DNA from: Isoetes taiwanensis
Lineage: Eukaryota > Streptophyta > Lycopodiopsida > Isoetales > Isoetaceae
Length of the DNA stretch: 64,000 nt
NCBI GenBank assembly: GCA_021234155.1
Contig: JAJEKV010000019.1
Span: 1,883,200-1,947,199, forward strand
Direction of reading: 5' to 3'
Shown here: positions 22,861 through 34,699 of the stretch, piece by piece
How the letters are laid out: every line of letters begins with the position of its first letter
Numbering within the stretch: position 1 is the stretch's first letter
Translations under genes and position numbers: made by a program
Notes under the pieces: generated by a model
Databases searched by the model: none
Seen by the model: the letters and a program-made list of their open reading frames with translations, nothing else
What the model was told of the DNA's origin: nothing

Positions 22861-24493
22861 TGTGACGTTCCAGGGGAATATACGCTATGAATACGTATAT
22901 TCCTGGACCCGTCACTATACAAGCTTATCTTCATAGCCTTGTATACCATAGATTGTGGCACTAGGGGGCATGACTAAGTTATTCATATAACTTAGCCAAC
23001 CTTAGGTTAAGACCATTTTCCACGTGGCCTTAACCTATTGGGCAACCGCCACACGAGACTCACCGATTGGTGCCCACGTGGCATCTTAGGTGGACCTAAC
23101 TTATATAGGCCGGAACCCTAACCCTAGGCCTCTTTCCGACCCCTAGCACCCGAGAGACTCATCTACTCGTTTGAAACCCGGTTTTGAACATGGTTCTTGT
23201 GGCATAGGCGGGTGCGGCAGCCCGCCGAGGGTAGACTCGTTCTTGGAGCAAGAGCAGCATCACGTGAGTCAAGACCATGGAGGCACACGGATCGGGAGGG
23301 AGAGCATCGAGCGGTATGTAGGGTAGTAGTTGTGATAGCTCATCACGGAATTAGCATTCCGGATGTGCTAGTATCTTGTATCTAGAGTAGAGCCATCCTA
23401 GAACTCTTATTTCAACATCTTGAACCCTAATCAATGAACCCTAACCATTAGTTAGATTGTATGATTAGGTTAAGATGTTCTTCTTATGATCATTCTTAGG
23501 ATATGATGATTATGTGATGTTGGTTGATCATGTTGCTCCTCTTGTATGGGGAAGGGGGTAGAGACCTAGGGCCATATGTAGTATGCTCCTAGAGTAGATC
23601 CCTTAGTTCCTATTAGATGCGGCACGTGCATAGGAGCCCACCAGGGCTATCAGAGGCTATCTGTGACTTCGCACCACCACATAGCGGGGCTAGAGGGAAT
23701 GTGGAGGAGGATCCCCCGGTGGGGGCCGGGGGATCCCATAGTGGGCTAGGCTTATGGTGGGTCACTTAGGTGTGGGCGAGCATGGGTGGAAACACCTCAC
23801 GGGGCAATGGTGCCACGCCTCTCGAGAGCTGCAAGTGTCGGCTTGGCTCTCGTTTTTGGGGGTTAAGTGAGGTGCAGAATGGGTGTGTCGCCCGCGATTC
23901 TCTAGCCGCCACGGAACCTCTAGACTACTGGGGAGGGAGATGCAACCCTTCTGCCTCATCGGGACGAGGGGAGATGCAACTTTGGAGTAGTCAGATGGGT
24001 GATGCCATGGGATTAGCGTGATCAGGAAGGCTAGAGTCATGCGAGCTGATTTAGCCCATCTGCAAAGTATGCGGGGAGGGGCGGATGGAGTGGTCAACCC
24101 TAGCCATTGTCTATAGCCAGCCCAGCCATTGTTATGATTTCGATTACGCTCTATCTTGAGGCCTAGCCCGATCGGTCATCCTCCTTATGAGTCGGAGCCA
24201 TGGGTAGGAGCTCTTATGTTTTATGGCATAGGATTATCTTCTTTCTAGTTGTGGATATGTGATGGACTACCCTTTGAGGTAGTATGTTGTATTGTTATTG
24301 CTAGTTACGACGTTGTTTATGCTTCATTTGTGATAGGAGCCCATAGGGAAGGGCGCCGAGACACCTTCCGTGTCCCCGCACTAGGATTCTCTCGTCTTGG
24401 CGGGTTAGACGGAGGGCCCATGCGGTTGATGGACCGGATGGGGATTTTCTGCCGAGTGTCTGTGGCCGTGTATATTTAGCGAGGGGCGTCACA
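22861..24493 (+). repeat. 5' LTR
   Basis: The 1633-base LTR begins TGTGACGTTCCAGG and ends GGGGCGTCACA, a TG...CA structure with short inverted termini. It matches the right LTR with no difference over about the first 190 bases and one substitution over about 220 bases from 23407. CG-rich parts differ by many 1-4 base indels. It contains CACGTGG-type words and a palindromic ATACG...CGTAT segment near its start. Confidence 0.93.
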
Positions 24494-24512
24494 ATGGTAT
24501 CGAGCAATGTTC
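24494..24512 (+). promoter_or_regulatory. Primer-binding site (initiator Met tRNA type)
   Basis: TGGTATCGAGCAATG starts two bases after the 5' LTR. It matches the plant iMet-tRNA primer-binding site TGGTATCAGAGC with one base missing at the CA/CG point. The tRNA 3' end primes minus-strand DNA synthesis here. Confidence 0.75.
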
Positions 24513-25289
24513 TTGGTTGACCAAGAGCTAGCACCCGACCATATCCCCTGAATAGGTAGACTAACTGGCCTAGCTATGGAATGGAATGAGAATTCCAGTC
24601 TTGAACCGCGAAATATGGGAGAATTTTTTTTTTTTCCCCATTAGCAGGGTCGCAATTAGATTAAGTATAGTCTAAGTGGTAGAAATAATATAGTCAAAAG
24701 AAACCTTCTAGTAAATTTGAGCTCAAGTTGTTCATGAACCGCACCTTTCAAGTGAAAAATTGAATGAGAAATCGCTCAAAATAAAGCTTGAAAGAAATCG
24801 GAAATGAAATGACCACTACTTGGCCCAAAAAGGAATTAGGAAGTTTTGAGAAATAGTTAAGTGATTAGGGGAAGTACCTTAATTATTAACCCATAGTTAT
24901 AATAAAATTATTCTTAAGAAAAAGTAGCTAATAAACCTATGGAAACACCTCTACTCCCTAGAAGTTCCCAAATGGTAGCTTGAACCTCCCTTTTACCCTT
25001 GTAAGGCGAATTAGAAGCTAGTCTCCGAAGCTGCCATAAGAGTGTCCACCGAACGAGCAGTACCGACGAGATCGACCCAAAGGAGCTGAAGATAGAGGCA
25101 AGATCATTTCGAAGAGGCCACCATCAAAGGAAGCTAAGTTGTTGGGAGGACCAAACAAGTAGCTAGGAAGGTCGAAGCCCAGACACCTTGCCGGGCACTC
25201 AAGCACTCCGGGCGGACAAGCAAATTTTTGAGGCTCTGCTGACCTAGGCTAGGCCGTGAACTTGGCCACTCAAGCTCTCGGTAATCGTT

Positions 25290-26280
25290 TCACCGAGGAG
25301 GAGCAATCAGCACTTCATTCCGCAAGGCTCGGGGGAAATTGAGATCGCGGGCGCTGCATGCGCAGGGAAGAGCAAGTAGCGAGAGCAGCTTCGACAACAA
25401 TCCGCAGCAGGAGGAGCAACCCCGGCCAGAACCTTGACGCTTGAGGGGAGAGCAGGGAAGAGCAAGTGGAGAGCAACTCGGGCCTTGAGGAGCAACCCGG
25501 CAACAAAGGAGAGCAGGCGGGGGAAGATGCAAGTGGCGAGAGCAACCCTAAACCCAACAGGAGCAACCCCCAACACGGGGAAGAATAGGGAGCAGCGGTG
25601 GGAGGCAACTCGGCAATCCGAAAGCAACCCATGCGTTAGGAGGAGCAGCTGGCGAGGCGGAAAGCAACCAATGCTTAATAGTGCCGCGTGCAAAGAGGCA
25701 TGAAGCTAGCATTAGGGAGAGCATGGTTATCAGAGAACCACAACCGGAATAACTGGAGGAGGATAAGCGAGGAAGAAGGACCACAACGGGGAGAGGGGAG
25801 CAAGAGGCTAAAGAAGAAGGAGGAGGAGGCAAGAAGAAAGCGCGCAGCTGGCCGAAAACCATATCAATGCAGATCCAAGGAGGGCAACATCGGCCAGAAG
25901 CTACTTAAAGCTCAAGCAAGATATGGAGTACAAGAAGAAGAAGGCGAGCATGCAAGAATTATCTCGCCCAATGGATCTAACAAAGGTAGGCCGAGGTCGA
26001 AAAGCTAGCCTCCACCACCTCGACTCGATTCCCCGAAGAAGGTCCGCCATGGGCCAAATCCCCAGCACAGTAGAGCTGCTCAGCATATTCGACATTACTC
26101 TCTTTCGAGTGCCTACATCAAAGGTCTATTGAGGAGTTCAAGATGGGCCACAACTACGGAACCACATCAACGATGGCGGGATCTCGCCAGGAAGCGGCCA
26201 AAGCCGAGGAGGCCAAGATCTGCACCATTCATGCCAAGAGGATGACCATTACGCTCAAGAGCATGAACCTAGCACGGAGG
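25290..26280 (+). repeat. GA-rich GAGCAAC-repeat segment of the gypsy internal region
   Basis: Between 25290 and 25930 the words GGGAAGAGCAAGTGG, GGAGGAGCAACCC and GAGCAACCC recur at irregular 30-60 base spacing, giving Glu/Lys-rich frames on one strand and Leu/Ser/Cys-rich shadows on the other. The position fits the gag region or untranslated leader. No zinc knuckle (CxxC..H..C) was seen, so I do not assign gag. A pure A tract of about 30 bases at 26464-26492 sits between two AGTCAAAGTCAACTCGGGT copies. Confidence 0.5.
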
Positions 26281-26461
26281 ATTAGAAAAAAAATGAATGA
26301 AATTTAGGAATCTTTGAATAAGATTTTGAACTTGTATGTATATATGTTCCTAGAATTAATGGTTATATGTATATATATGGAGTCAAAGTCAACTCGGGTT
26401 GGATCGAGAAAGGCCCTGCGTCGCTTGACATGAGGCCTCATTTTCCCGAAGCAACCGGTTT

Positions 26462-26496
<35 letters not shown>

Positions 26497-27425
26497 AAAG
26501 TCAAAGTCAACTCGGGTCCCCATCGAGAAACCCCTCTGCGACCCGGCGGGGCTATTTCTCGCGGCGCCACCGATTCGGCATTTGGCGATTATAGGTGTCA
26601 ATTTGAGTAATAAAAGTTGCTAGTTAGGTTAGAATCATCTTTGAAAAGTCATGTTAGGATGTTTAAATTCCCAAAACCCTTCATAGGAATAATTGACCCG
26701 AAACGTTATCATCACAAAAACCACTCTGCGACCTTGGCCGAGCCCCTTTTCTTGGCGCCACCCGATTTAAGCCCAATTTGCCTAAATTGACCAATTTTGA
26801 CCCAACAAATTGCCATGTAGTGTTTCTTGCTTTGCTTTGTTTAGAATTGCACTTCATGGTAGCTCATTTGGACAACCATGGCTATAGATTCAAGTCACGC
26901 CCCATCGGGAACTTTTTGTGCACGGAAGCAGGTACCCTAGTCTATAAAAAGGGCCCTCATTTGTCATTTTCTCCCCATCAGAACTGCTCTCAGCTCCTTT
27001 GGCGATTTTCTAGCCCTTTGCTTAATCCAGTGACCATTTTTCATAGCTATCTACGCTCAATGGCACCATCAAGCTTTGTTAGATGGTGCGGTGGGAGGCC
27101 GAAGAAACAAGCCTTCCATGTATTTGATCATCTTTTTTATCTCCATGCCATTTTGACTATAACTCCCTATTACACCGACATCATTTGCCAATATGACCAA
27201 GCCTTATAGTTAGAACTTGTCGCTCTTATCTTGCTAAGTGTCTTCTTGTCTACATATAGGTAGTATAATTAAACCTTTTCCTTAGAAACCCGGCTAGTTG
27301 CTAAGGCCTTAGAAATTGTTGTCACACGTTGGTATGATACACCAACACACGTTATAGGTGCACTATCATCAAGTGTCTTGACCATACCTTTGTATCATAG
27401 ATAATTATCTAGAAATTCATCCTAT

Positions 27426-29830
27426 CTAGGTAATTAGGTCTAGCACACCAAGTACACCCGATTGAATGAGTCTCCTTCTACCACCCCATGATAGTAAATA
27501 AGTACCTTTCGATTGCCTAGTAGAGTGCCAAATGCCAAGTGGGTCATTTGAGGTAGAGTGGATAAAGGTATAAAAATAGGGTTTTAAAGTAAGTAGCCAT
27601 AAATAATTGTTGTGTGATAGTATTAGTTGCCTTGTGCGTAGGGGGCGTAATATAGGGTAGGAGAATCGCTTTTGCGCATTCACCGGCGGGAGCCACTCGA
27701 CAACATCAGCGAATCGAAGCGGAGGGCAACCTTATGGAGGAAGCTTCGGCAAATCAAAGGCCAAGATGGTGTACGGGGAAAGCACGAACACGACGAAAAA
27801 TAAAGGAGAGCCTATAGGAAGAACGATTGCGACATCGGGGATTAGACACAAAGGCGCCAAGAGGGCTATACAGCGATCAATGGGCATCATGGCACCTACA
27901 AAATTGCTCACATTAGGGGAAGGGTATCTCCTAGTCAAGGATATTCTCAAGTGCCATATTGCCTCGAGGAACAACCCCACATCGATGGTGATGTCACGGC
28001 CTACGCCACCAACAAGTAGACTTCATCGACTTATGACCCTAAAAAGATGAGATGGACAAACCTCCTCGGAAGGGAAATTATCATAGGTATCCGGGCCATA
28101 GTAGTATCAGATTTGGACTTCAAGCAAACATGCTTGACTAAGGAGGTACTACAAGCCGGCAAGGGTGGGCTTTCGGGAATAGGAATTTCTTCCTCATCGG
28201 CCCCGTCGCCGGAGCGGTGCATCAACCTCGACGGCGCCATCTCAAGATCGCGACAATCTTACTGGCTGTAGAGATTGGAGGTCAAGCACCATCAAGAAGA
28301 GGCATCATGAGGGACCAAATACCAGAATTATTAATTGATCCGGTCAAGATTAGTCCTTGTAGATGGATGCACATAAACTCCTCTAAGCAAGAGAAGTTGC
28401 CACAGTTAGAAGTGGTAAAACACTCAACATTGTCATGACCTTATAACAACGGCATGCAATCGGCAGGGGCGAAGAATAGAATCGACAAGGTCAACACCAC
28501 AATATCAATCCGGGAGTTAGAAGAATCATCCTCGAATCTTGTAACCTTCAAAGGCGAGATGAGTCAAACACTAAAGATTCTACGCTGATTGGTGAACATG
28601 ACCTCCAAGCCTTTGGGATGCAACACAGAGCCTTATGTCGCCACTACATCAGCAAGTCCACTAAGAGGGATAATGTTAATGAAGATAATCAACATCAACA
28701 TTTAGGGCGAGAAGAGTCAAGAGTCGAGAATATGTTCGACAAAAGGAATAGGGCACGAGGAATGATTATACAACAACTCCAAGGAGACGGATCTTTTCAA
28801 CAACTTATGAATCATCGTCTTGCTACTCCAAGCGACTAACGACTATACCAGCTTTAAGCAAGCTAGGGGACCTATTAGATAGTTGAGCTTCTTAGAATTA
28901 TGGGTGATAACATCCATGATGGGATGAGCCGAAATTTCGAGTAGATTTTTTTTGTCTTTTCCTTTAGAAAGATGGACCCAAGAATGGAGCAAAGCTTCAA
29001 GTATTGGGAAGAAAATGTATGGAGTACAATAATTGTATACATTCTTTGGCGGATATCCAACATATTGGAACCTCTTCGTGAGTTTGATCACCTCGCTAAG
29101 AAGGATTCAATAATAGGATAACCGTCGACCATGTATATGCGAGTACTTCCAGCTAAACATAAAGGGATAATCCGACCAAATGAAGAGAAGCAATCTAATA
29201 AGTCCGGCCAACTTCTTAGATGGCATCAACTCAAAGGTGGGGCTATTTCAAGAGGGCAATAATTAAGAAAAGGGTAGATCCTAGAGTATAGATTAGATCT
29301 AAAACAAGAATAATTATCTAACCATGTAGTTTTCTATGTGTGCCCAAAAGTAATGTCATGCCGACTAACTTGTGGCCATAGGATTTATGTAAGTAGTTCT
29401 TTAACTTTTGTAATTTTGCACCTCCTAGATGCCGGACATCTTTAAGAGCAAGACTCTTAAGTCTAAATCTAGGCGATGTAATTAAGCCAAGGCCAAGTAA
29501 TTAGCGGCACCAACGGAACAAGAGTCAAGTTAGACATCAACCTAGAGCGAAGCAAAGTAGAGCATCGGCACCAACTTATGTACATTGGCAACTATGACCT
29601 CATAATAAGCATGCAATATTAAAATTTGGCTAAGGCAATAATTGATTATCATAAGCAAGAGATACTTATCCCAGCACCAAAGAGCAAGTACCTTATAATT
29701 TAAGTTAAGGAAGTAATTCCAATCGTTACAGCGCGATGTCGGTAAAAACAATTACGTAAGTACATCATGAGGGATTAGGTGGTACATAACCTACAAGTTG
29801 TAGGCCCGACTACAAAGAGTAAGAAGGAAG
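27426..29830 (+). other. Degraded gypsy internal region before reverse transcriptase
   Basis: This span lies between the leader and the reverse transcriptase, where gag and protease would be. Frames are short and shift often; neither a DTGA/DSGA protease motif nor a zinc knuckle could be read. The label rests on position only. Confidence 0.4.
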
Positions 29831-29839
29831 ATGCTACTT

Positions 29840-30345
29840 GAAAGCGGTTGCCTCGACCAATTTCTAAGTTAATCAAGAAGTCCCATGATATATCTCGGGT
29901 GAAATTTGAGAGCTTTTTGCTCTATAGAGGCATAGAGTGCGAAATCACTCTTGCACGGAGGCAAGAGCCGATCAGCAAGGCTCTTTATAGAATCGGCACT
30001 TCCGAGCTAAGCGAGCTCAAGAAGCGATTATAGGAGTTGATCAACTTGGGGATCCTTTGGGCCAAGATGGAAGTCTAAAGATGTATATCAACCATGGGCA
30101 GCTCAACAAGCAATGACATAATGGATCAGCCCCAAGAAGCGGGATTCTTCTACAAAATCGACTTAAGCTCGGGCAATCAGCAAATAAGGATGAAGGGGAA
30201 GATAATTATAAGACTCCTTGAACTTCGGTATGGGCACTATCACTTCCACGGTGATGCCCTTGAGTCTATGGAATGCTCCACCAACTTGTATGCATTTGAG
30301 GGCGGCGTCTTGAAGATTCCTTGGATGATTTCTTCATCAATTCTC
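29840..30345 (+). pseudogene. Ty3/gypsy reverse transcriptase, broken
   Basis: The plus frames read EITLARRQEPISKALYRIG then TSELSELKKRL, matching the family entry block (.GAEPISKAPYRMGTSEL.ELK.QL). A frame change follows to GFFYKIDLSSGNQQIRMKGK (family FFSKIDLRSGYHQIR) and RYGHYHFHG (family RYGHYEF). The catalytic FIDDILVYS box is decayed to frames such as MISSSILF. It converts element RNA to DNA in intact relatives; this copy cannot. Confidence 0.82.
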
Positions 30346-30849
30346 TTCGACAACATAAATTGATCTACAACAAATCAATGGAAGAGCATGCAGCAGATGG
30401 AGATGTTAAAGACGTCGCCACTCATTGGCAAGCTTTTGAAGCAGCAATTTGCAATGCCATCTCCACGCCCGAGCAAATTCGGTAAGAAGATAGAAGAAGC
30501 CATCTCCGCCAACATAGAGTTCAAGCATAGTGGGCTAGTCTTTGCAAGAGTGCAAGGGCGGACTAAGAAAAAAAAAACCTTCAAATATTTTAGAAAGGAA
30601 GGTAATCTTTAATATCAAAAAGAACAACTATACTCAAAGCATAAGGAGTAAGAAAAATTTTCGGACACGCATAATAGCCCTATTTCCGGCTATGCAAAAT
30701 TTATAAAGGTCTACTTCAAGATTAGAAGTAGCTACGTCACGGCCAGGTATGAAGAAAGCGGATAATCAGACATAGCCAAGAATGTGTCAATGGAGCCAAG
30801 CACACAAGGGCGTAACAACTTCCGAATTCGGAGTTTTGGAACCTTAGTG

Positions 30850-31200
30850 ATTGCCCGGGCGCCAAGTGGGAAGTCTTGACATGGTTTTCATAGCGGGCCT
30901 TCCAAGGACAACAAGCCTTGAAGCCTTGATGGTTGTGGTATATAGCTTATCAAAGGGCACATACTTGCCATGCCACACCATAGACCGCGACCTTGGATCT
31001 AGCCGTGTGGTCTACATAAGAGTTCTTGTAGGCTGCATGGAAGGCACAGGTCGATCATCACCAATAGAGATCCGGAGTTCCCTAGCGACGTTTAGCAACA
31101 CTTCTTCAACATGAGCTGCACCAACTTGTTGATGAGTTTTGCTTATCTTTTGCGATCAAATCGGCAAAGGGGGCGCACCAAGACAATTTTGAGAGCACGT
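30850..31200 (+). pseudogene. Gypsy integrase core, broken
   Basis: The frame reads GKWEVLTMVFIAGLPRTTSL, a hallmark of the gypsy integrase core start (WE.LSMDFI.GLPRT), then VVVYSLSKGTYLPCHT (VVVDRLSKMAHFIPC). The first catalytic Asp (usual MDFI) reads as V, and the downstream DRD motif is out of frame. Integrase joins element DNA to the host genome. Confidence 0.82.
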
Positions 31201-31589
31201 TGAGAAACTATGATTGGAACAAGTAATCCAAATGGGCCAAGTACACCCACCGGTCAATTACATTACAATAATATGAAGCAAGAGTCATCGAAGATGTCTC
31301 CTCCATGATCAGTTACAGTTATTAATGCTTGACCCTAGTTATGTGGCATAATTTAGTGCCCAAGGTGGAAGTTTCTCAACAACGACAGCATATATGCGGT
31401 AGCTTTTGGTAGAAGTGTGGGAGTATATCTTCAACGGCATGGGCATATCACGAAGAGTCAAGCGGTTAGAGGTAAAAACTCCTTGGGAGTTGTTTTGTTG
31501 TGGAGATAAAGTTGGCTCAAGTAAAAGGTTAAGCAAGGGAAGCTTCACATCGGCAATTGTAAGCTAGCCCCTAGGTGGGCGGTCAGTTC

Positions 31590-31960
31590 CGCGATCTTGG
31601 AGAAGAGTGGGCTCTCAAGCCTACAAGTTGGATCTCTTGGCCACCTTAAGGTCTTCCATGTGAGTTTATTGAAAAGGCACGATCCTAACCACGAGGAGGT
31701 TTTGGATACTCCAACTTTGTTGGAAATGCCGGAGGATCAAGTTGAAATAGTGCACGAGTTCCTTCTTGATAAGTCTCAAGAGGACTAGGTGGTCTCAATT
31801 CCTCCAAACATTTGGTCAAGTGGAAGCACTTGCCCGTGGAAGACGCGACATGGGTATTGAAGCGAGGATTTGGAGAAGCAATACCCGCAATTTATGAAGG
31901 AGTTTGATGGGCTTAGTCGTCTCGGGCTTGGTGGAACCCGACTTGCCGGGAGGTTAGCTT
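31590..31960 (+). pseudogene. Integrase C-terminus with chromodomain-like segment
   Basis: The block LKVFHVSLLKRHDPN matches the conserved gypsy integrase C-terminal HVSLLK motif, after an AYKLDL-like stretch in another frame. It continues to EMPEDQVEIVHEFLLDK and, after a one-base shift, to LVKWKHLPVEDATW, which matches chromodomains of plant chromoviruses (.LVKWKGLP..EATWE). Chromodomains steer integration toward heterochromatin. The frame breaks at about 31785 and 31815. Confidence 0.78.
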
Positions 31961-32035
31961 AGTATGTTTCTTAGTTAGCCTTAAGTTCGGCTCATGTATT
32001 CTAGTTAGTAGAGTGCATGTGCGGAATCTTGGAAC

Positions 32036-32365
32036 GTGGGCGATGATGGGATACACCTTTAAGGCATTCTCTAGGCCAACACGCACCAAGAGGTGCGCAT
32101 GACCATTAGGGTCATGTGAGTGAGAATGAGGCATGGTGGGCGATGATGGGACATCGACGGATGCTCTCTATGCCGATCACGCGAATGGCACACACCGGGC
32201 CGTAGGAGGGTCATGGTGAAGATTAAAAAGTGATCATCTTGGCGATGATGGGATCGTGAGAGGCGTTCCTAGCTTAAAACCCTTGGGGCATGATGCCTTT
32301 GGGGTGTACTCGTCCGGGGGATCGTGTACAAGGTAGCACTTTGATCATGGGCGATGATAGGATCA
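32036..32365 (+). repeat. Degenerate ~100-base repeat with GGCGATGATGGGAT core
   Basis: The core GGGCGATGATGGGAT occurs at about 32037, 32137, 32240 and 32348, so the spacing is 100-108 bases, between the coding remnants and the polypurine tract. Intervening sequence is only loosely similar. It is part of the element's long 3' untranslated region. Confidence 0.7.
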
Positions 32366-32813
32366 TCTTAAATGGTCCTTAAGCTCAAATCCTTATGGGG
32401 CCATGATCGAAAGTGCAAGGTAGTAGGGTAACCTTGAGCTAGTAGTTCGGCTCAAGGAGGTAGGTAAGGGGTGGTCCCCTAAAACCACAAATTTATTAAT
32501 TAAACTAATGTAATGTGCTCCCAGCAAAAAGGGTAAGAGGTGGGCATGGGAGGGGCATTACGAGAGGATAGGGGGAGCCATAATTTAGATTATGAACCCT
32601 AATAACTCTTATAGTAATATTTCCTAATTATTATAACAAGTAACTTGTTAAGGTTGTATAATTTTGTATAAGTACAAATATAGCCTAAATTTTGACAATT
32701 AACTTTTAATAGGAAGTTGACCGTTTAAATTGAATTAAAGAGTATGTTATGTTGTTTTGCAGGCATAAGGTAGGTTAGTCACCTTAGCGCAATGCTGAGG
32801 ACAGCATTGTCCT

Positions 32814-32826
32814 AAGGGGGGGAGAA
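32814..32826 (+). promoter_or_regulatory. Polypurine tract
   Basis: AAGGGGGGGAGAA directly precedes the 3' LTR. Polypurine tracts resist RNase H and prime plus-strand synthesis in LTR retrotransposons. Confidence 0.88.
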
Positions 32827-34456
32827 TGTGACGTTCCAGGGGAATATACGCTATGAATACGTATATTCCTGGACCCGTCACTATACAAGCTTATCTTCAT
32901 AGCCTTGTATACCATAGATTGTGGCACTAGGGGGCATGACTAAGTTATTCATATAACTTAGCCAACCTTAGGTTAAGACCATTTTCCACGTGGCCTTAAC
33001 CTATTGGGCAACCGCCACCACGAGACTCACCCGATTGGTGCCACGTGGCATCTTAGGTGGACCTAACTTATATGGTACGGAACCCTAACCTAGGCCTCTT
33101 TCCAGCCCTAGCACCCCGAGAGACTCATCTACCGTTTGAAACCCCGTTTGAACATGGATTTCTTGTGGCATAGGCGGTGCGGCTGACCCCCCTTTGGTAG
33201 ACTTCGTTCTTGGAGCAAAAGGCAGCATCCGTGAGTCGAAGACCATGGAGGCACCGGATCGGAGGGAGAGCATCGGGAGCAGGTATGTAGGGTAGTAGTT
33301 GTGATAGCTCATCCGGAATTAGCATTCGGATGTGCTAGTATCTTGTATCTAGAGTAGAGCCATCCTAGAACAGGTATTCAACATCTTGAACCCTAATCAA
33401 TGAACCCCAACCATTAGTTAGATTGTATGATTAGGTTAAGATGTTCTTCTTATGATCATTCTTAGGATATGATGATTATGTGATGTTGGTTGATCATGTT
33501 GCTCCTCTTGTATGGGGAAGGGGGTAGAGACCTAGGGCCATATGTAGTATGCTCCTAGAGTAGATCCCTTAGTTCCTATTAGATGCGGCTGTGCATAGGA
33601 GCCCACCGGGGCTATCGAGGCTATCTTTGTGACTCGGCACCACATAACTTGGGGCTAGAGGGAATGTGGAGGGAGGATCCTGCCGAGTGGGGGCTTCGGG
33701 GGATCCCATAGTGGGCTAGGCTTATGGGTGGTCACCGTGTGGGCCGAGCATGGGTCCGACACCTCTGGGGCAATGGTGCCCGCCTCTCGAGAGCTGCAAG
33801 TGTCGGCTTGGCTCTCGTTTTGGGGGTTAAGTCGGGTACGAATCGTGTGTCGCCCGCGATTCTCTAGCCCACGGAACCTCTAGACCGGGGGAGGGAGATG
33901 CAACCCTTCTCGCCTCATCCGGACGGGGAGATGCAACACGGAGTAGTCCCGATGGGTGATGCCATGGGATGCGTGATGGGAAGGCTAGAGTCATGCCGAG
34001 CCTGATTTAGCCCATCGCAAAGTATGCATGGGAGGGGCGGATGGAGTGGTCAACCCTAGCCATTGTCTATAGCCAGCCCCGCCATTGTTATGACTTCGAT
34101 GCCGCTCTATCTTGAGGCCCTAGCGGTCGGTCATCCTCCTTATGAGTCCGAGCCATGGGTAGGAGCTCTTATGTTTTATGGCATAGGATTATCTTCTTTC
34201 TAGTTGTGGATATGTGATGGACTACCCTTTGAGGTAGTATGTTGTATTGTTATTGCTAGTTCTGACGTTGTTTATGCTTCCGCTGTGATAGGAGCCCATA
34301 GGGGAAGGGCGCGCAAGACACCTTCGTGTCCCCTGCCCGCACTAGGATTCTCTCAGAGTGCGGGTTAGACGGAGGGCCCATGCGGTTGATGGACCGGATG
34401 GGGATTTCCCCAGAGTGTGCGGCCGGGTGGCCATATATTTAGCAGGGAGCGTCACA
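32827..34456 (+). repeat. 3' LTR
   Basis: The 1630-base right LTR has the same TG...CA ends as the left one, followed by the TGTCA duplication. It differs from the left LTR mostly by clustered indels beside CG, CCG or CGG, with very few differences elsewhere. Confidence 0.93.
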
Positions 34457-34461
34457 TGTCA
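34457..34461. other. Target-site duplication, right copy (TGTCA)
   Basis: TGTCA follows the 3' LTR and equals the five bases before the 5' LTR. Confidence 0.92.
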
Positions 34462-34544
34462 TGCCCACATTTTTTTTCAGGGCAGAAATATTAGGTTCAA
34501 ACAGAAATTGTACCTGACTTATATATGTATTGATAATGTCTAAT

Positions 34545-34660
34545 TGCTTCCTCCTTCTAGAAACCCTCACCAAAATATATGCCCTTTGCTTTTGTCCTGA
34601 AACTTTTAATGATTTTAACACATACCAAATATGCATTATTGGTACAAGAAATTTATCGCG
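34545..34660. repeat. Dispersed repeat, second copy of 15626-15744
   Basis: CCTCCTTCTAGAAACCCTCA to ACAAGAAATTTATCG, about 115 bases, nearly identical to the copy beside the RNase H duplication. It ends in a GTGCCAAGGCACG hairpin and a T run (34676-34690). Confidence 0.75.
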
Positions 34661-34699
34661 TGCCAAGGCACGCCATTTTTTTTTTTTTTGGAGGCGTTT

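Larger units (their letters stand above)
22861..34456 (+). mobile_element. Complete Ty3/gypsy LTR retrotransposon (chromovirus type), 11.6 kb
   Basis: Two direct LTRs of about 1.63 kb start TGTGACG and end GTCACA, and a 5-base target duplication flanks them. An initiator-Met-type primer-binding site follows the 5' LTR and a G-rich polypurine tract precedes the 3' LTR. The order of coding remnants is reverse transcriptase (29840-30340), integrase (30850-31200), the usual gypsy HVSLLK block (31630-31790) and a chromodomain-like segment (31790-31870). That is the Ty3/gypsy chromovirus order. No reading frame is continuous. The matching termini suggest recent insertion, yet coding frames are riddled with small indels, many beside CG. 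It could be a recent non-autonomous copy, or its consensus sequence may be faulty. Confidence 0.93.

Noticed and set aside
25290-25862. Overlapping open frames on both strands in the gypsy internal region
   Set aside because: Repeats of GAGCAAC-type words keep both strands open. No gag zinc knuckle or other motif was read.
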